From a virus, in the IMG/VR virus record IMGVR_UViG_3300018481_000033, positions 1 through 46,249 of that record: a DNA stretch of 46,249 nucleotides; one strand, written 5' to 3'. Position 1 is the stretch's first letter. Every line of letters begins with the position of its first letter. A model generated the notes under the pieces. The model searched no databases, was not told the DNA's origin, and saw only the letters and a list, made by a program, of their open reading frames with translations. The position numbers and the translations under genes are program-made. Below are positions 1 to 6,258 of the stretch, one piece after another.

Positions 1-162
1 AAGGTGTTCCCGAGCCTCCTCGACGCACTGGAATACTGGAAGCGGCAGAGCACCGTGCAGCCGCTCCGCGACGATGGCAAGCCCAACCGGCCATTGACGG
101 CGTATGGCGTCAACCCACAGCCCCGTAGACGCCCCGACCCAAAGGAGACACATGACCCCTGA
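1..162 (+). CDS. 3' end of an unidentified early-region gene
   Basis: The reading frame is open from the first base to a TGA at 160-162 and gives 53 residues that begin KVFPSLLDALEYW and end in a basic, Pro-rich tail. The start lies outside the window. I recognise no family. The stop overlaps the next small gene, whose AAAGGAG ribosome site (141-147) and ATG (152) lie inside this gene, so the two are probably translated together. The same-strand neighbours suggest an early or replication function, which is inference. Confidence 0.5.
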   Translation, partial: KVFPSLLDALEYWKRQSTVQPLRDDGKPNRPLTAYGVNPQPRRRPDPKETHDP

Positions 163-292
163 AGAACGCCTCGATGAGGACGGTAACCACCGATCCCATG
201 TGTGGGGAGTGCTGGCCTGTCGTGCTTGCGACTGTGGTGGGAAACATCCAGACGCGAAAAAGCCCTGCACTCGCAGCCTGTTGCGAGGTTGA
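152..292 (+). CDS. 46-residue Cys-rich peptide
   Basis: I chose the ATG at 152 because AAAGGAG lies five bases upstream. An upstream in-frame ATG at 104 has no such site. The product is short and contains CRACDCGG followed by a fourth cysteine, the sort of spacing seen in small metal-binding peptides. It overlaps the preceding gene by 11 bases, which suggests translational coupling. The function is unknown. Because it is so short, the ribosome site and the cysteine pattern are the only support. Confidence 0.45.
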   Translation: MTPEERLDEDGNHRSHVWGVLACRACDCGGKHPDAKKPCTRSLLRG

Positions 293-311
293 TGTAATCC
301 CGGTTATGCGA
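287..311 (+). repeat. 25-bp direct repeat, copy A
   Basis: GGTTGATGTAATCCCGGTTATGCGA occurs here and, with one mismatch, at 528-552. The ATG inside the repeat (306-308) is the start of the small zinc-finger-like reading frame at 306-449. The role is unknown: it could be an operator, a phage promoter or a duplicated leader. Confidence 0.7.
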
Positions 312-449
312 CCTCGCTCTTGCCCAATCTGTGGAGTTGAAGTGAAACAGGTTGCATCGGCCACGCCGGAACTCGCCATGTTCCAGCACTTGCTCTGGCT
401 GCACAACTACACCGCGAAGCGCCCTGACCCGCCCGTGAGGCCGGATTGA
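306..449 (+). CDS. 47-residue C2H2-like zinc-finger peptide
   Basis: The translation starts MRPRSCPICG and continues to FQHLLWLHN, giving a Cys-x2-Cys ... His-x4-His arrangement typical of a single small zinc finger. The chosen ATG lies inside the 25-bp repeat, and no Shine-Dalgarno sequence precedes it. A longer in-frame start at 174 exists but overlaps the better-supported peptide at 152-292. A DNA-binding or regulatory role is plausible but inferred. The function is not established. Confidence 0.4.
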   Translation: MRPRSCPICGVEVKQVASATPELAMFQHLLWLHNYTAKRPDPPVRPD

Positions 450-527
450 GTGAGTATGCCGAACCGCTTTCTTGATGTTGCCCCCGCCACGGTGGTGGTT
501 GCGTGTTTCCCGAATGGTACCCGAGGC

Positions 528-552
528 GGTTGACGTAATCCCGGTTATGCGA
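528..552 (+). repeat. 25-bp direct repeat, copy B
   Basis: GGTTGACGTAATCCCGGTTATGCGA matches copy A at 287-311 with a single C/T difference. It ends 20 bp before the 3' end of the antisense tRNA gene. Confidence 0.7.
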
Positions 553-572
553 ACTGGAGGCCCTGTGAGGAG

Positions 573-649
573 TGGAGCCGACGCTCGGAATCGAACCGAG
601 AACCCCCGCATTACGAATGCGGTGCTCTGCCTAATTGAGCTACGTCGGC
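573..649 (-). tRNA. tRNA-Thr (anticodon CGU), CCA encoded
   Basis: On the minus strand the sequence folds as a full cloverleaf. The acceptor stem is GCCGACG/CGTCGGC (7 bp, perfect), the D stem is GCTC/GAGC, and the anticodon stem CCGCA/TGCGG closes the loop TTCGTAA. The T arm is CTCGG-TTCGATT-CCGAG. The anticodon CGU reads ACG, a threonine codon suited to a GC-rich genome. The discriminator base is U and CCA is encoded at 573-575. The gene is antisense to the surrounding early genes, so it needs its own leftward promoter, possibly in the AT-rich segment at 750-835. There is no sign of an integrase or attachment site in the window. Confidence 0.95.
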
Positions 650-667
650 ACACAGCCAAGCGGGCAC

Positions 668-699
668 TACCACCTGGCATTACCACCTGCTACCACCTG
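668..699. repeat. Three copies of TACCACCTG
   Basis: TACCACCTG occurs at 668-676, 681-689 and 691-699. The complementary word TCAGGTGGTAGC recurs at about 45043-45054 in the right-hand control region. The copies could be binding sites for one regulator or replication protein, which is inference. Confidence 0.55.
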
Positions 700-892
700 A
701 ACCCCTCGGCTGCTGAGGGGGAAACGCTCCAACTCCCTCCTGTTCAATCACTTCCAGTAATTACGAAAACCGTAAATAAACCCTTACGAATCTGCCCCAA
801 ACTCGCCGTTTTCCTTAGTAAATCCACACCGTTTCAGATCGTGACTATTCATGCTCGCCCATGCTCCGGCAGGGGTGAACGGAGGTGTGCCG

Positions 893-1198
893 ATGGCCCG
901 CATTGAGGACCTCCCGCTCGACGACCGCCCGCTCGATCCAAACGTGGAGGGCGACCCCCGCCAGACCGACTGGTACCACTTCACCACGCAGATCGACGAG
1001 CTGCTCGGGAGCGGCTTGGCGGAGTGGGCCGAGGAGACGCTGGACGGCATCCACGCGACCGTCACGCGGACGCGCAGAGTGACCCCGGCGCAGGAACGCG
1101 CGGTGCGGAATATCGAGGCCGCCGCCCAGAAGCGGCTGGCGCAGGCGAGCCGGTCGAGCAGCCGGCGGTGGCAGGGCTTCGGCGGGCGGCTGCGCTAA
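893..1198 (+). CDS. Small conserved-type phage protein (101 aa)
   Basis: I chose the ATG at 893 because GGAGG sits at 881-885. An in-frame ATG at 851 has no ribosome site. The acidic N-terminal half leads into a helical core with WAEETLDGIHATV and TPAQERAVRNI, a pattern I associate with small hypothetical proteins of actinobacterial and related phages. The C-terminus is short and basic. No catalytic motif is seen. It is the first of three closely spaced + strand genes that end with the DNA polymerase, so a replication-associated role is possible but unproven. Confidence 0.7.
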   Translation: MARIEDLPLDDRPLDPNVEGDPRQTDWYHFTTQIDELLGSGLAEWAEETLDGIHATVTRTRRVTPAQERAVRNIEAAAQKRLAQASRSSSRRWQGFGGRLR

Positions 1199-1214
1199 AC
1201 GGAGGACACGACAC

Positions 1215-1514
1215 ATGGACACCATCGAGGCGAGCGCCGAGACGCTCATGCACCAAGCACCCAAGACCGTCGCCCTCTACCTGGAAAACGCGATCGCGGT
1301 GATCGACGCCGCCTTCGACGTGCCCGGGTACGCTGCCCAGCATCCCGCCCTGGTCGCGGCGTTCCTGGAGGCCTGCGTGCGCGACTGCGCGGCAATGACG
1401 CTCGCGGCCGCGGTACAGGGGCATGGCGAACACCTCTACAGCGCCTTCGAGATGTTCTACGAAGAGCTTCCCAGCCTCATCAAAGCCATCGGACTCATCG
1501 GATGCCCCGACTAG
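1215..1514 (+). CDS. Small helical phage protein (99 aa)
   Basis: GGAGG at about 1201-1205 precedes the ATG at 1215. The product is predicted to be almost entirely alpha-helical, with HPALVAAFLEACVRDCAAM in the middle, resembling small conserved hypothetical phage proteins. There is no signal peptide or clear membrane segment. Its last 13 bases overlap the start of the DNA polymerase gene, so the two are probably translationally coupled. The specific function is unknown. Confidence 0.7.
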   Translation: MDTIEASAETLMHQAPKTVALYLENAIAVIDAAFDVPGYAAQHPALVAAFLEACVRDCAAMTLAAAVQGHGEHLYSAFEMFYEELPSLIKAIGLIGCPD

Positions 1515-4498
1515 CGCACCCCGAGGGTTGCAGAGGCTGCGTACTGGACGAGCGCGGCGAAGGCTTCGCGCCCGCCGACGGCCCGGCCAACAGCTGGCTC
1601 CTACTGGTGGGCGAGGCGCTCGGCGTGGTCGAGGTCCTCACCGGCCGCCCGTTCATGGGCGACGCCGGCGGGATGCTGCGCCGGTTGTTGAACCTCCTGG
1701 GCTGGAAGCGCGAGGCGCTCCGCGTGCACAACGTGGTGAGCTGCCACCCGCCGAACGACTGGTTCGACGAGCGGGCGCCCTGGTACTACCCGGCGATGAA
1801 CCACTGCCCCTACCTGGAGCAGAGCTTCCAGGACGGGCCGCAGGTCGTGGTGACGATGGGACAGACCGCGCTCCGGCGGGTGCTGCACCTGGAGCACCGC
1901 AAGAAGGTCCGGGTGCAGGACTTTCACGGCACGATTCAACGCGACCCGACCGACCGCTTCTGGGTGGTGCCGACCTTCCACCCGAGCTTCCTGCAGCGGG
2001 GGGCGGTGAACCTGATCGGGACCGTGCTCTGGGATTTACAACGGGCGGAGTCTGCGCGCGACCACGGGCGGCCGCCGAGCGAGCACTCGCTGGTGGTGGA
2101 CCCGCCGGTCGAGTGGTTCAGGCGATGGGTGGACCAGGTCGTCGCCGCCCGCCGCCAGGACCCCGGCGCCTATCCGATCAGTAGTGACGTCGAGACCCCG
2201 GACAAGGCGGGCGGGCGGGACGAGGGTGAGATTACCGCGGACGACCAGAGCTATCAACTGCTCAGGCACAACGTCAGCTGCCATACGGATGAGGGCGTCA
2301 CGGTGCCGCACGCCGGCCCGTACCTCGACGAGCTGAAGCGGCTGTATGGGTCGCCCGGGCACATCTGGATGTGGAACCGGGAGTATGACTTCCCTCGGCA
2401 GGTCAGCTCGGGCCTGATGAGCGAGGCCGACAGCGTCCGGTGCGTCGACCTGATGTGGCTGTGGAAAGTCCTGCAGAGTGACGTGCCCCGGGGGCTGGGC
2501 TTTGTGGCGCCCTGGTACAGCGAGTACGGGCCCTGGAAGCACCTGGCCGACAGCGAGCCGGGGCTCTACGCGGCGATTGACGCCCTGCAGACCCACCGGG
2601 TCGGGTTCGGCATCATCAAGGACCTGCAGGCCCAGGGGATGTACCCGATCGCCATGCGGCACACGCATGAGCTGCTGACCAAGGTGCTGCGGCCCGCCCA
2701 GCTGGTGGGCGTGAAGGTCGACCGCCAGCGGCTGGTGGACTTCAAGCTGGAGCTGGCCGAGAAGGCCCGTGGCCGCCTCCAGGCGCTCGAAGCGGCGGTC
2801 CCCGAGTCCCTGGCCCCCCTGACCCCCAAGCAGGGCCTGACGCGCCCGCCAGCGGCCGACGTGCTCCATGTCAAGGCGAGCGCCTTCACCCGGAAGGGGA
2901 CCGTGCGGAAGGGCAAGCCGCTGCCCGAGATCAAGCAGGAGCTGTACACCCGGGCGATCGTGGTCGAGAAGCTCGTCCTGCGGGAGGTGCTGGTCTGCGG
3001 GAGCTGCGGCGCCCAGGAGATTCAGAAGCGCCACCGGTGCGCCGACAAGGCGTTGACGCCCGCGGTGGACGTGGCGGTGGCGACGGTGAGCCGGTGGTTC
3101 TGGCGCGAGCCGTTCAACCCGGACAGCGTGCCGCAGGTGCTCGCCTACATGAAGCACCGGAAGCACACCCCCGGGCGGGCGAAGAAGGGGCAGGCCGAGG
3201 CGACCACCAACCGCGAGACGCTGGAGCGGCTGGCGCGGACCACCAAGGACCCGTTCTACCAGGCGCTCCTCGACTACCGGGCGATCACCAAGGTCAAGGG
3301 GACCTATGTCGAGGGCACCGAGCGGCTGCTCGACGAGCAGGACCGGCTGCACCCGGTGCCGACCTTCAAGCCGAGCACCATGCGGCTGAGCTATACCGCG
3401 CCGAACATCACCAACGTGGTGGCCGACAAGGGCGGGGCCGAGGGGCTGGCGGCGGGCTTCAGGAAGTGCATCGTCGCCGAGCCCGGCTGCCGGCTGCTGG
3501 AGGTCGACTTCGCGGCGATCGAGGCGGTCCAGACCGGCTGGTGCGCCCGGGACGCGGAGTACTACCGGCTGGCGAAGCTGGGCGTGCACGCCGCGTTCGC
3601 GACCCATGTCCTGGGGAAGCCCTACGACCCGGCGGCCGATGACGTCACGCTGCGGGCGTATCTGGCGGCGGCGAAGAAGGCGCACCCGCAGGTCTACGAG
3701 CCGAGCAAGCGCTACATCCACGGGCGGAGCTACGGGCTGACCATCGCCGGCATGGTGCTGCAGTTCCCGCACCTCTTCCCGACGCACGCGGTGGCCGAGC
3801 GCTACGCCCGGATCTACGAGCGGATGGCCCCAGGCGTCGCCGCCTGGCAGCTGCAGACGCAGATCCGCGCCAGCCGCCAGCACTACCTGGGCGGGGCGGG
3901 CGATCACCCGTTCGCCTACAAGCACTGGTTCTGGAGCGTGTATAGCTACAAGCGCCTGACGGTCACGCAGTACTACCGGCTGGCGGCGAAGTTCCAGCGG
4001 CTCGGGCAGCCGGTGCCGTGCCTGGAGATCGACGGCCAGTACTTCCGGGTGAGCCTGGGCGAGGACGGCAAGCGGGTGCTGGCGTTCTACCCGCAGTCGA
4101 TTGCCGCCGGCGTGCTGAAGGAGGCGCTGCTGCGGCTGTTCGCGGAGCCCGACTCGCCAAGCTACCTGGGCGAGGTCTACTACGGGCGCACGCCGCTGCG
4201 CGCCCCGATCCACGACTCGATGCTGCTGGAGGTGCCACACAAGGCCTGGGACCGGGTGGTCGAAGTGGTGTGCATGGAGATGCAGCGGCCGGTCCTGGCG
4301 CAGCCGCTGCCCGAGAGCTGGGGGCGGGCGGGCGAGTATGTCGCGATCGGCGTGGCGGCGAAGGCCGGGGCCGACTGGGCGAGCATGGCGGAGATCCCGG
4401 TGCCGGGGTATGAGGCGGGCTGGGTGCCGGACCCGGGCGAGCCGGTGGAGGCAGAGGACGAGGACGACTGGAGCGACCTCGCCCGTGTGATTGCCTAG
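1502..4498 (+). CDS. DNA polymerase: UDG-like domain + 3'-5' exonuclease + family A polymerase
   Basis: This replicative polymerase has 998 residues. Residues about 5-180 resemble family-4 uracil-DNA glycosylase: GEALG at 37-41, TGRPFMGDAGG, HPSF at 160, and cysteines 10, 13, 81 and 102 in the spacing that binds an iron-sulphur cluster. The exonuclease has DxE (D229, E231), NxxxD (N292-D296) and YxxxD (Y356-D360), so it looks active. The polymerase has motif A DFAAIE at 669-674, motif B KRYIHGRSYG at 736-745 and motif C HDS at 904-906. A CGSCG...HRC cluster (C499, C502, H511, C513) forms an apparent zinc-ribbon insert. In motif B a histidine (H740) sits where classical enzymes have the O-helix lysine, and K736 is one turn earlier. 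The start overlaps the upstream gene and has no clear ribosome site. The length exceeds E. coli Pol I because of the UDG-like fusion. Confidence 0.92.
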   Translation: MPRLAHPEGCRGCVLDERGEGFAPADGPANSWLLLVGEALGVVEVLTGRPFMGDAGGMLRRLLNLLGWKREALRVHNVVSCHPPNDWFDERAPWYYPAMNHCPYLEQSFQDGPQVVVTMGQTALRRVLHLEHRKKVRVQDFHGTIQRDPTDRFWVVPTFHPSFLQRGAVNLIGTVLWDLQRAESARDHGRPPSEHSLVVDPPVEWFRRWVDQVVAARRQDPGAYPISSDVETPDKAGGRDEGEITADDQSYQLLRHNVSCHTDEGVTVPHAGPYLDELKRLYGSPGHIWMWNREYDFPRQVSSGLMSEADSVRCVDLMWLWKVLQSDVPRGLGFVAPWYSEYGPWKHLADSEPGLYAAIDALQTHRVGFGIIKDLQAQGMYPIAMRHTHELLTKVLRPAQLVGVKVDRQRLVDFKLELAEKARGRLQALEAAVPESLAPLTPKQGLTRPPAADVLHVKASAFTRKGTVRKGKPLPEIKQELYTRAIVVEKLVLREVLVCGSCGAQEIQKRHRCADKALTPAVDVAVATVSRWFWREPFNPDSVPQVLAYMKHRKHTPGRAKKGQAEATTNRETLERLARTTKDPFYQALLDYRAITKVKGTYVEGTERLLDEQDRLHPVPTFKPSTMRLSYTAPNITNVVADKGGAEGLAAGFRKCIVAEPGCRLLEVDFAAIEAVQTGWCARDAEYYRLAKLGVHAAFATHVLGKPYDPAADDVTLRAYLAAAKKAHPQVYEPSKRYIHGRSYGLTIAGMVLQFPHLFPTHAVAERYARIYERMAPGVAAWQLQTQIRASRQHYLGGAGDHPFAYKHWFWSVYSYKRLTVTQYYRLAAKFQRLGQPVPCLEIDGQYFRVSLGEDGKRVLAFYPQSIAAGVLKEALLRLFAEPDSPSYLGEVYYGRTPLRAPIHDSMLLEVPHKAWDRVVEVVCMEMQRPVLAQPLPESWGRAGEYVAIGVAAKAGADWASMAEIPVPGYEAGWVPDPGEPVEAEDEDDWSDLARVIA

Positions 4499-4501
4499 GA
4501 G

Positions 4502-4529
4502 GCGGTTATGCTAGAGCTAGCGGAACCGC
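4502..4529. terminator. Hairpin at the convergent junction
   Basis: GCGGTT (502-507 of this kilobase) pairs with AACCGC (524-529), and an inner GCTA/TAGC stem closes a GAGC loop. It sits between the end of the rightward polymerase gene (4498) and the end of the leftward late genes (4517), where a bidirectional terminator would be expected. There is no U-tract on either side, so intrinsic termination is uncertain. Confidence 0.4.
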
Positions 4530-4699
4530 GGCAGGGGGATGTCGCCGACGAAGAGCTGGAGGAGCCAGAGGACCAGGATGAGCACGACGACCACCCGGAT
4601 CACCACCCGGATCGGCGGGCTCAGCGGAATGTAGGTTTCCACGAGATAGAGGACGACGCCGACGATGACGAGCAGGACGAGTAAGCCAATCAAGCCCAT
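4517..4699 (-). CDS. Small two-helix membrane protein (60 aa)
   Basis: I chose the ATG at 4699 because GAGGGAG lies just upstream. The product is MGLIGLLVLLVIVGVV..., with hydrophobic segments at about residues 2-22 and 32-53 joined by TYIPLSPPIR. It closely resembles the short Thivi_2564-type membrane proteins often found in phages. It is the last late gene and follows the effector and transglycosylase genes. A holin-like or envelope role is possible, but no lysis function is shown by the sequence. Confidence 0.75.
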   Translation of the reverse strand: MGLIGLLVLLVIVGVVLYLVETYIPLSPPIRVVIRVVVVLILVLWLLQLFVGDIPLPRFR

Positions 4700-4845
4700 T
4701 GCAGTGCTCCCTCTAGTGAAGCGACAGCCCTGGCCGATCCAGCGGTGCCTGTCGCGGAACACCTGCCGGGCGTGCGGATTCGTAGTGGTGACGACGTCGA
4801 CCCGGACGTTCGACGAGGCGTGGCAGGACCATCGCGCCTACCACG

Positions 4846-6246
4846 TCACGACGGGCCACCGAGGATAGTCGGCGGGCGGGGCGGCGGGGCGCCGGCCTGC
4901 GAGTCGACGCCCAGCTTCGCCATCACGGCGGCGACCATCGCCGGCGTCCAGCCCTTCGAGCGCAGCACCCGCTTCAAGTTGTCGACGTCCATCATCGCGC
5001 CGGGCGCGTCGAGGCCGACGTGCTTGAGGATGTCCTGCACGCCCCCCTCCCACGGCTCGCCCTTACTCGCGCGCGAGCCTTCCCAGAAGCGGCCGAAGCG
5101 CGGGTTCGCCGGGACCCCCGGCTCGATCGTCTCCAGTGCGTGAATCAGCGCCTGCTCCAGCCGGTCGTAGGCTTCGTCGTTGGTGACCTTGCGCCCGATC
5201 TGCTTGCTCATGCGCTCGGCGAGCGGGCCCAGGTGCGGCTGCAACGCGTTCCCCTCCGCGCCCATGCCGTGCAGGACGTGCGTGTCGATCGGGACCGCCG
5301 GCTCGCCGCGGCCGAAGCGGTCCATCGCGTTGACCTTCTTCCCGGAGAGTGGCTGCATGTGCGTCGCGATGTTCATGTTCTGCCACTTGGAGCCGGGCAC
5401 ATGGATCACCTCGCCCAGGATCTGGCGCGTGTTCTCCTTGGTGAACTGGTGCCCGGGGTTGTTGAGCACCTCGGCGAAGGCGGCGACCGCCTCGCGCGTG
5501 TTCTTGACCACCTTCGTCTGCGGGGACATCGCCGCCCAGATGCGTGTGTAGATGTCTGCCGCTTCCTGCCAGCCGCCGAAGGCCGCCGCCAGCTCCGGTC
5601 CGGTGATCGGGTTCCAGTTCGACTGGCGCGGCAGGCCAGCGCCGAGCCCAGTGAGGTCGGCCATCCGGTCGAGCACTTCGTTCTTCAGCCGGTGGACACC
5701 GATGACGCCCTCGGGCGGGAGGATCATGTCGGCGATCGAGCCGAGGCGCCGGCCGGCGATCTGCGACTCGTTGAACGCCTGCCCGGCGCGCGTGCGGCCG
5801 GGGATGATGATCGAGGGGGCGAGCCCCCCGCCACCGCGCGTCGCCGCCAGCGCCTCGTTCGCGCCCTTGCCGACCGTCATCGCCGTGTCGATGACCCCCT
5901 CGCCCATCTTCTTCGCCGTCCGCAGCCCGGCGCTCGCCACCTTGCCGCCAGGGATCACCCCGGCGATCGCCCCTAGGGTGTCGAAGGGGCCCATCTCCTC
6001 ACCCGCGGGCGGGATGCCGATCGTGTTCTCCAGGATCGTATCCGCCAGCCACTGCCGCCAGCTCGGGGCCGGCTGCGCCCGGATGGTGGCCGGCCGGCGG
6101 CCCGCCGCGATCTCGGCCTCGGCGGCGGCCTTGGCCTGGGCGCGCGCGCGTGCGGCGGTGGCCGCCTCGTGCTCGGGGGAGCGCGGGTAGACGGTGAGCG
6201 GCGGGCGGGGCGGCGGCGGGGCGGGGGGGGTGGATTGGTCGGCCAT
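4846..6246 (-). CDS. Polyvalent-type protein: shared N-terminal module + DUF7178/HhH-GPD-like domain
   Basis: The 466-residue product starts with a Pro-rich tail and an Ala-rich helix. Residues about 53-140 form a module shared with the next gene (PSW, GP, PGGKVASAGLR, GVIDTAM, GANEALAATR). The C-terminal half (about 205-410) has AAMSPQTK at 238-245, SGKKVNAM at 301-308 and VPIDTH at 318-323. This fits phage DUF7178 proteins, whose helix-rich fold I believe resembles HhH-GPD DNA glycosylases. D321 would be the candidate catalytic residue. The product may act on DNA after delivery into the cell, or may only be structural. It is 12 bases from its paired neighbour, so the two are presumably cotranscribed. 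Confidence 0.65.
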   Translation of the reverse strand: MADQSTPPAPPPPRPPLTVYPRSPEHEAATAARARAQAKAAAEAEIAAGRRPATIRAQPAPSWRQWLADTILENTIGIPPAGEEMGPFDTLGAIAGVIPGGKVASAGLRTAKKMGEGVIDTAMTVGKGANEALAATRGGGGLAPSIIIPGRTRAGQAFNESQIAGRRLGSIADMILPPEGVIGVHRLKNEVLDRMADLTGLGAGLPRQSNWNPITGPELAAAFGGWQEAADIYTRIWAAMSPQTKVVKNTREAVAAFAEVLNNPGHQFTKENTRQILGEVIHVPGSKWQNMNIATHMQPLSGKKVNAMDRFGRGEPAVPIDTHVLHGMGAEGNALQPHLGPLAERMSKQIGRKVTNDEAYDRLEQALIHALETIEPGVPANPRFGRFWEGSRASKGEPWEGGVQDILKHVGLDAPGAMMDVDNLKRVLRSKGWTPAMVAAVMAKLGVDSQAGAPPPRPPTILGGPS

Positions 6247-6258
6247 GGCTGAGGGCTC

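Larger units (their letters stand above)
450..892. other. Gene-free stretch with tRNA, repeats and an AT-rich segment
   Basis: I see no convincing protein gene here. An open frame from 472 to 906 runs straight through the tRNA and is discounted. The stretch holds repeat copy B, the antisense tRNA-Thr, three TACCACCTG copies, a short hairpin (CCCCTC/GAGGGG near 701-720) and an AT-rich segment at about 750-835. That segment stands out in a GC-rich genome and is the likeliest place for promoters, rightward for the gene at 893 and/or leftward for the tRNA. No clean -35/-10 pair can be assigned. Confidence 0.5.

Noticed and set aside
1-162. Window ends joining as a circle (DUF932 gene continuing at position 1)
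   Set aside because: The frames would match, which happens by chance one time in three, but the joined product would be only about 238 residues and I cannot match the first 53 residues to the DUF932 C-terminus. No terminal overlap is visible.
573-649. tRNA as an integration attachment site
   Set aside because: The tRNA is complete with no partial copy elsewhere in the window, and no integrase gene is present.
472-906. 144-residue + strand open frame
   Set aside because: It runs through the tRNA gene and the AT-rich segment, and no ribosome site or domain supports it.
2036-4240. 734-residue open frame antisense to the DNA polymerase
   Set aside because: It lies opposite a gene with clear catalytic motifs. 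GC-rich codons leave few stops in the antisense frame, and its Leu/Arg/Gly/Pro-rich content has no domain.
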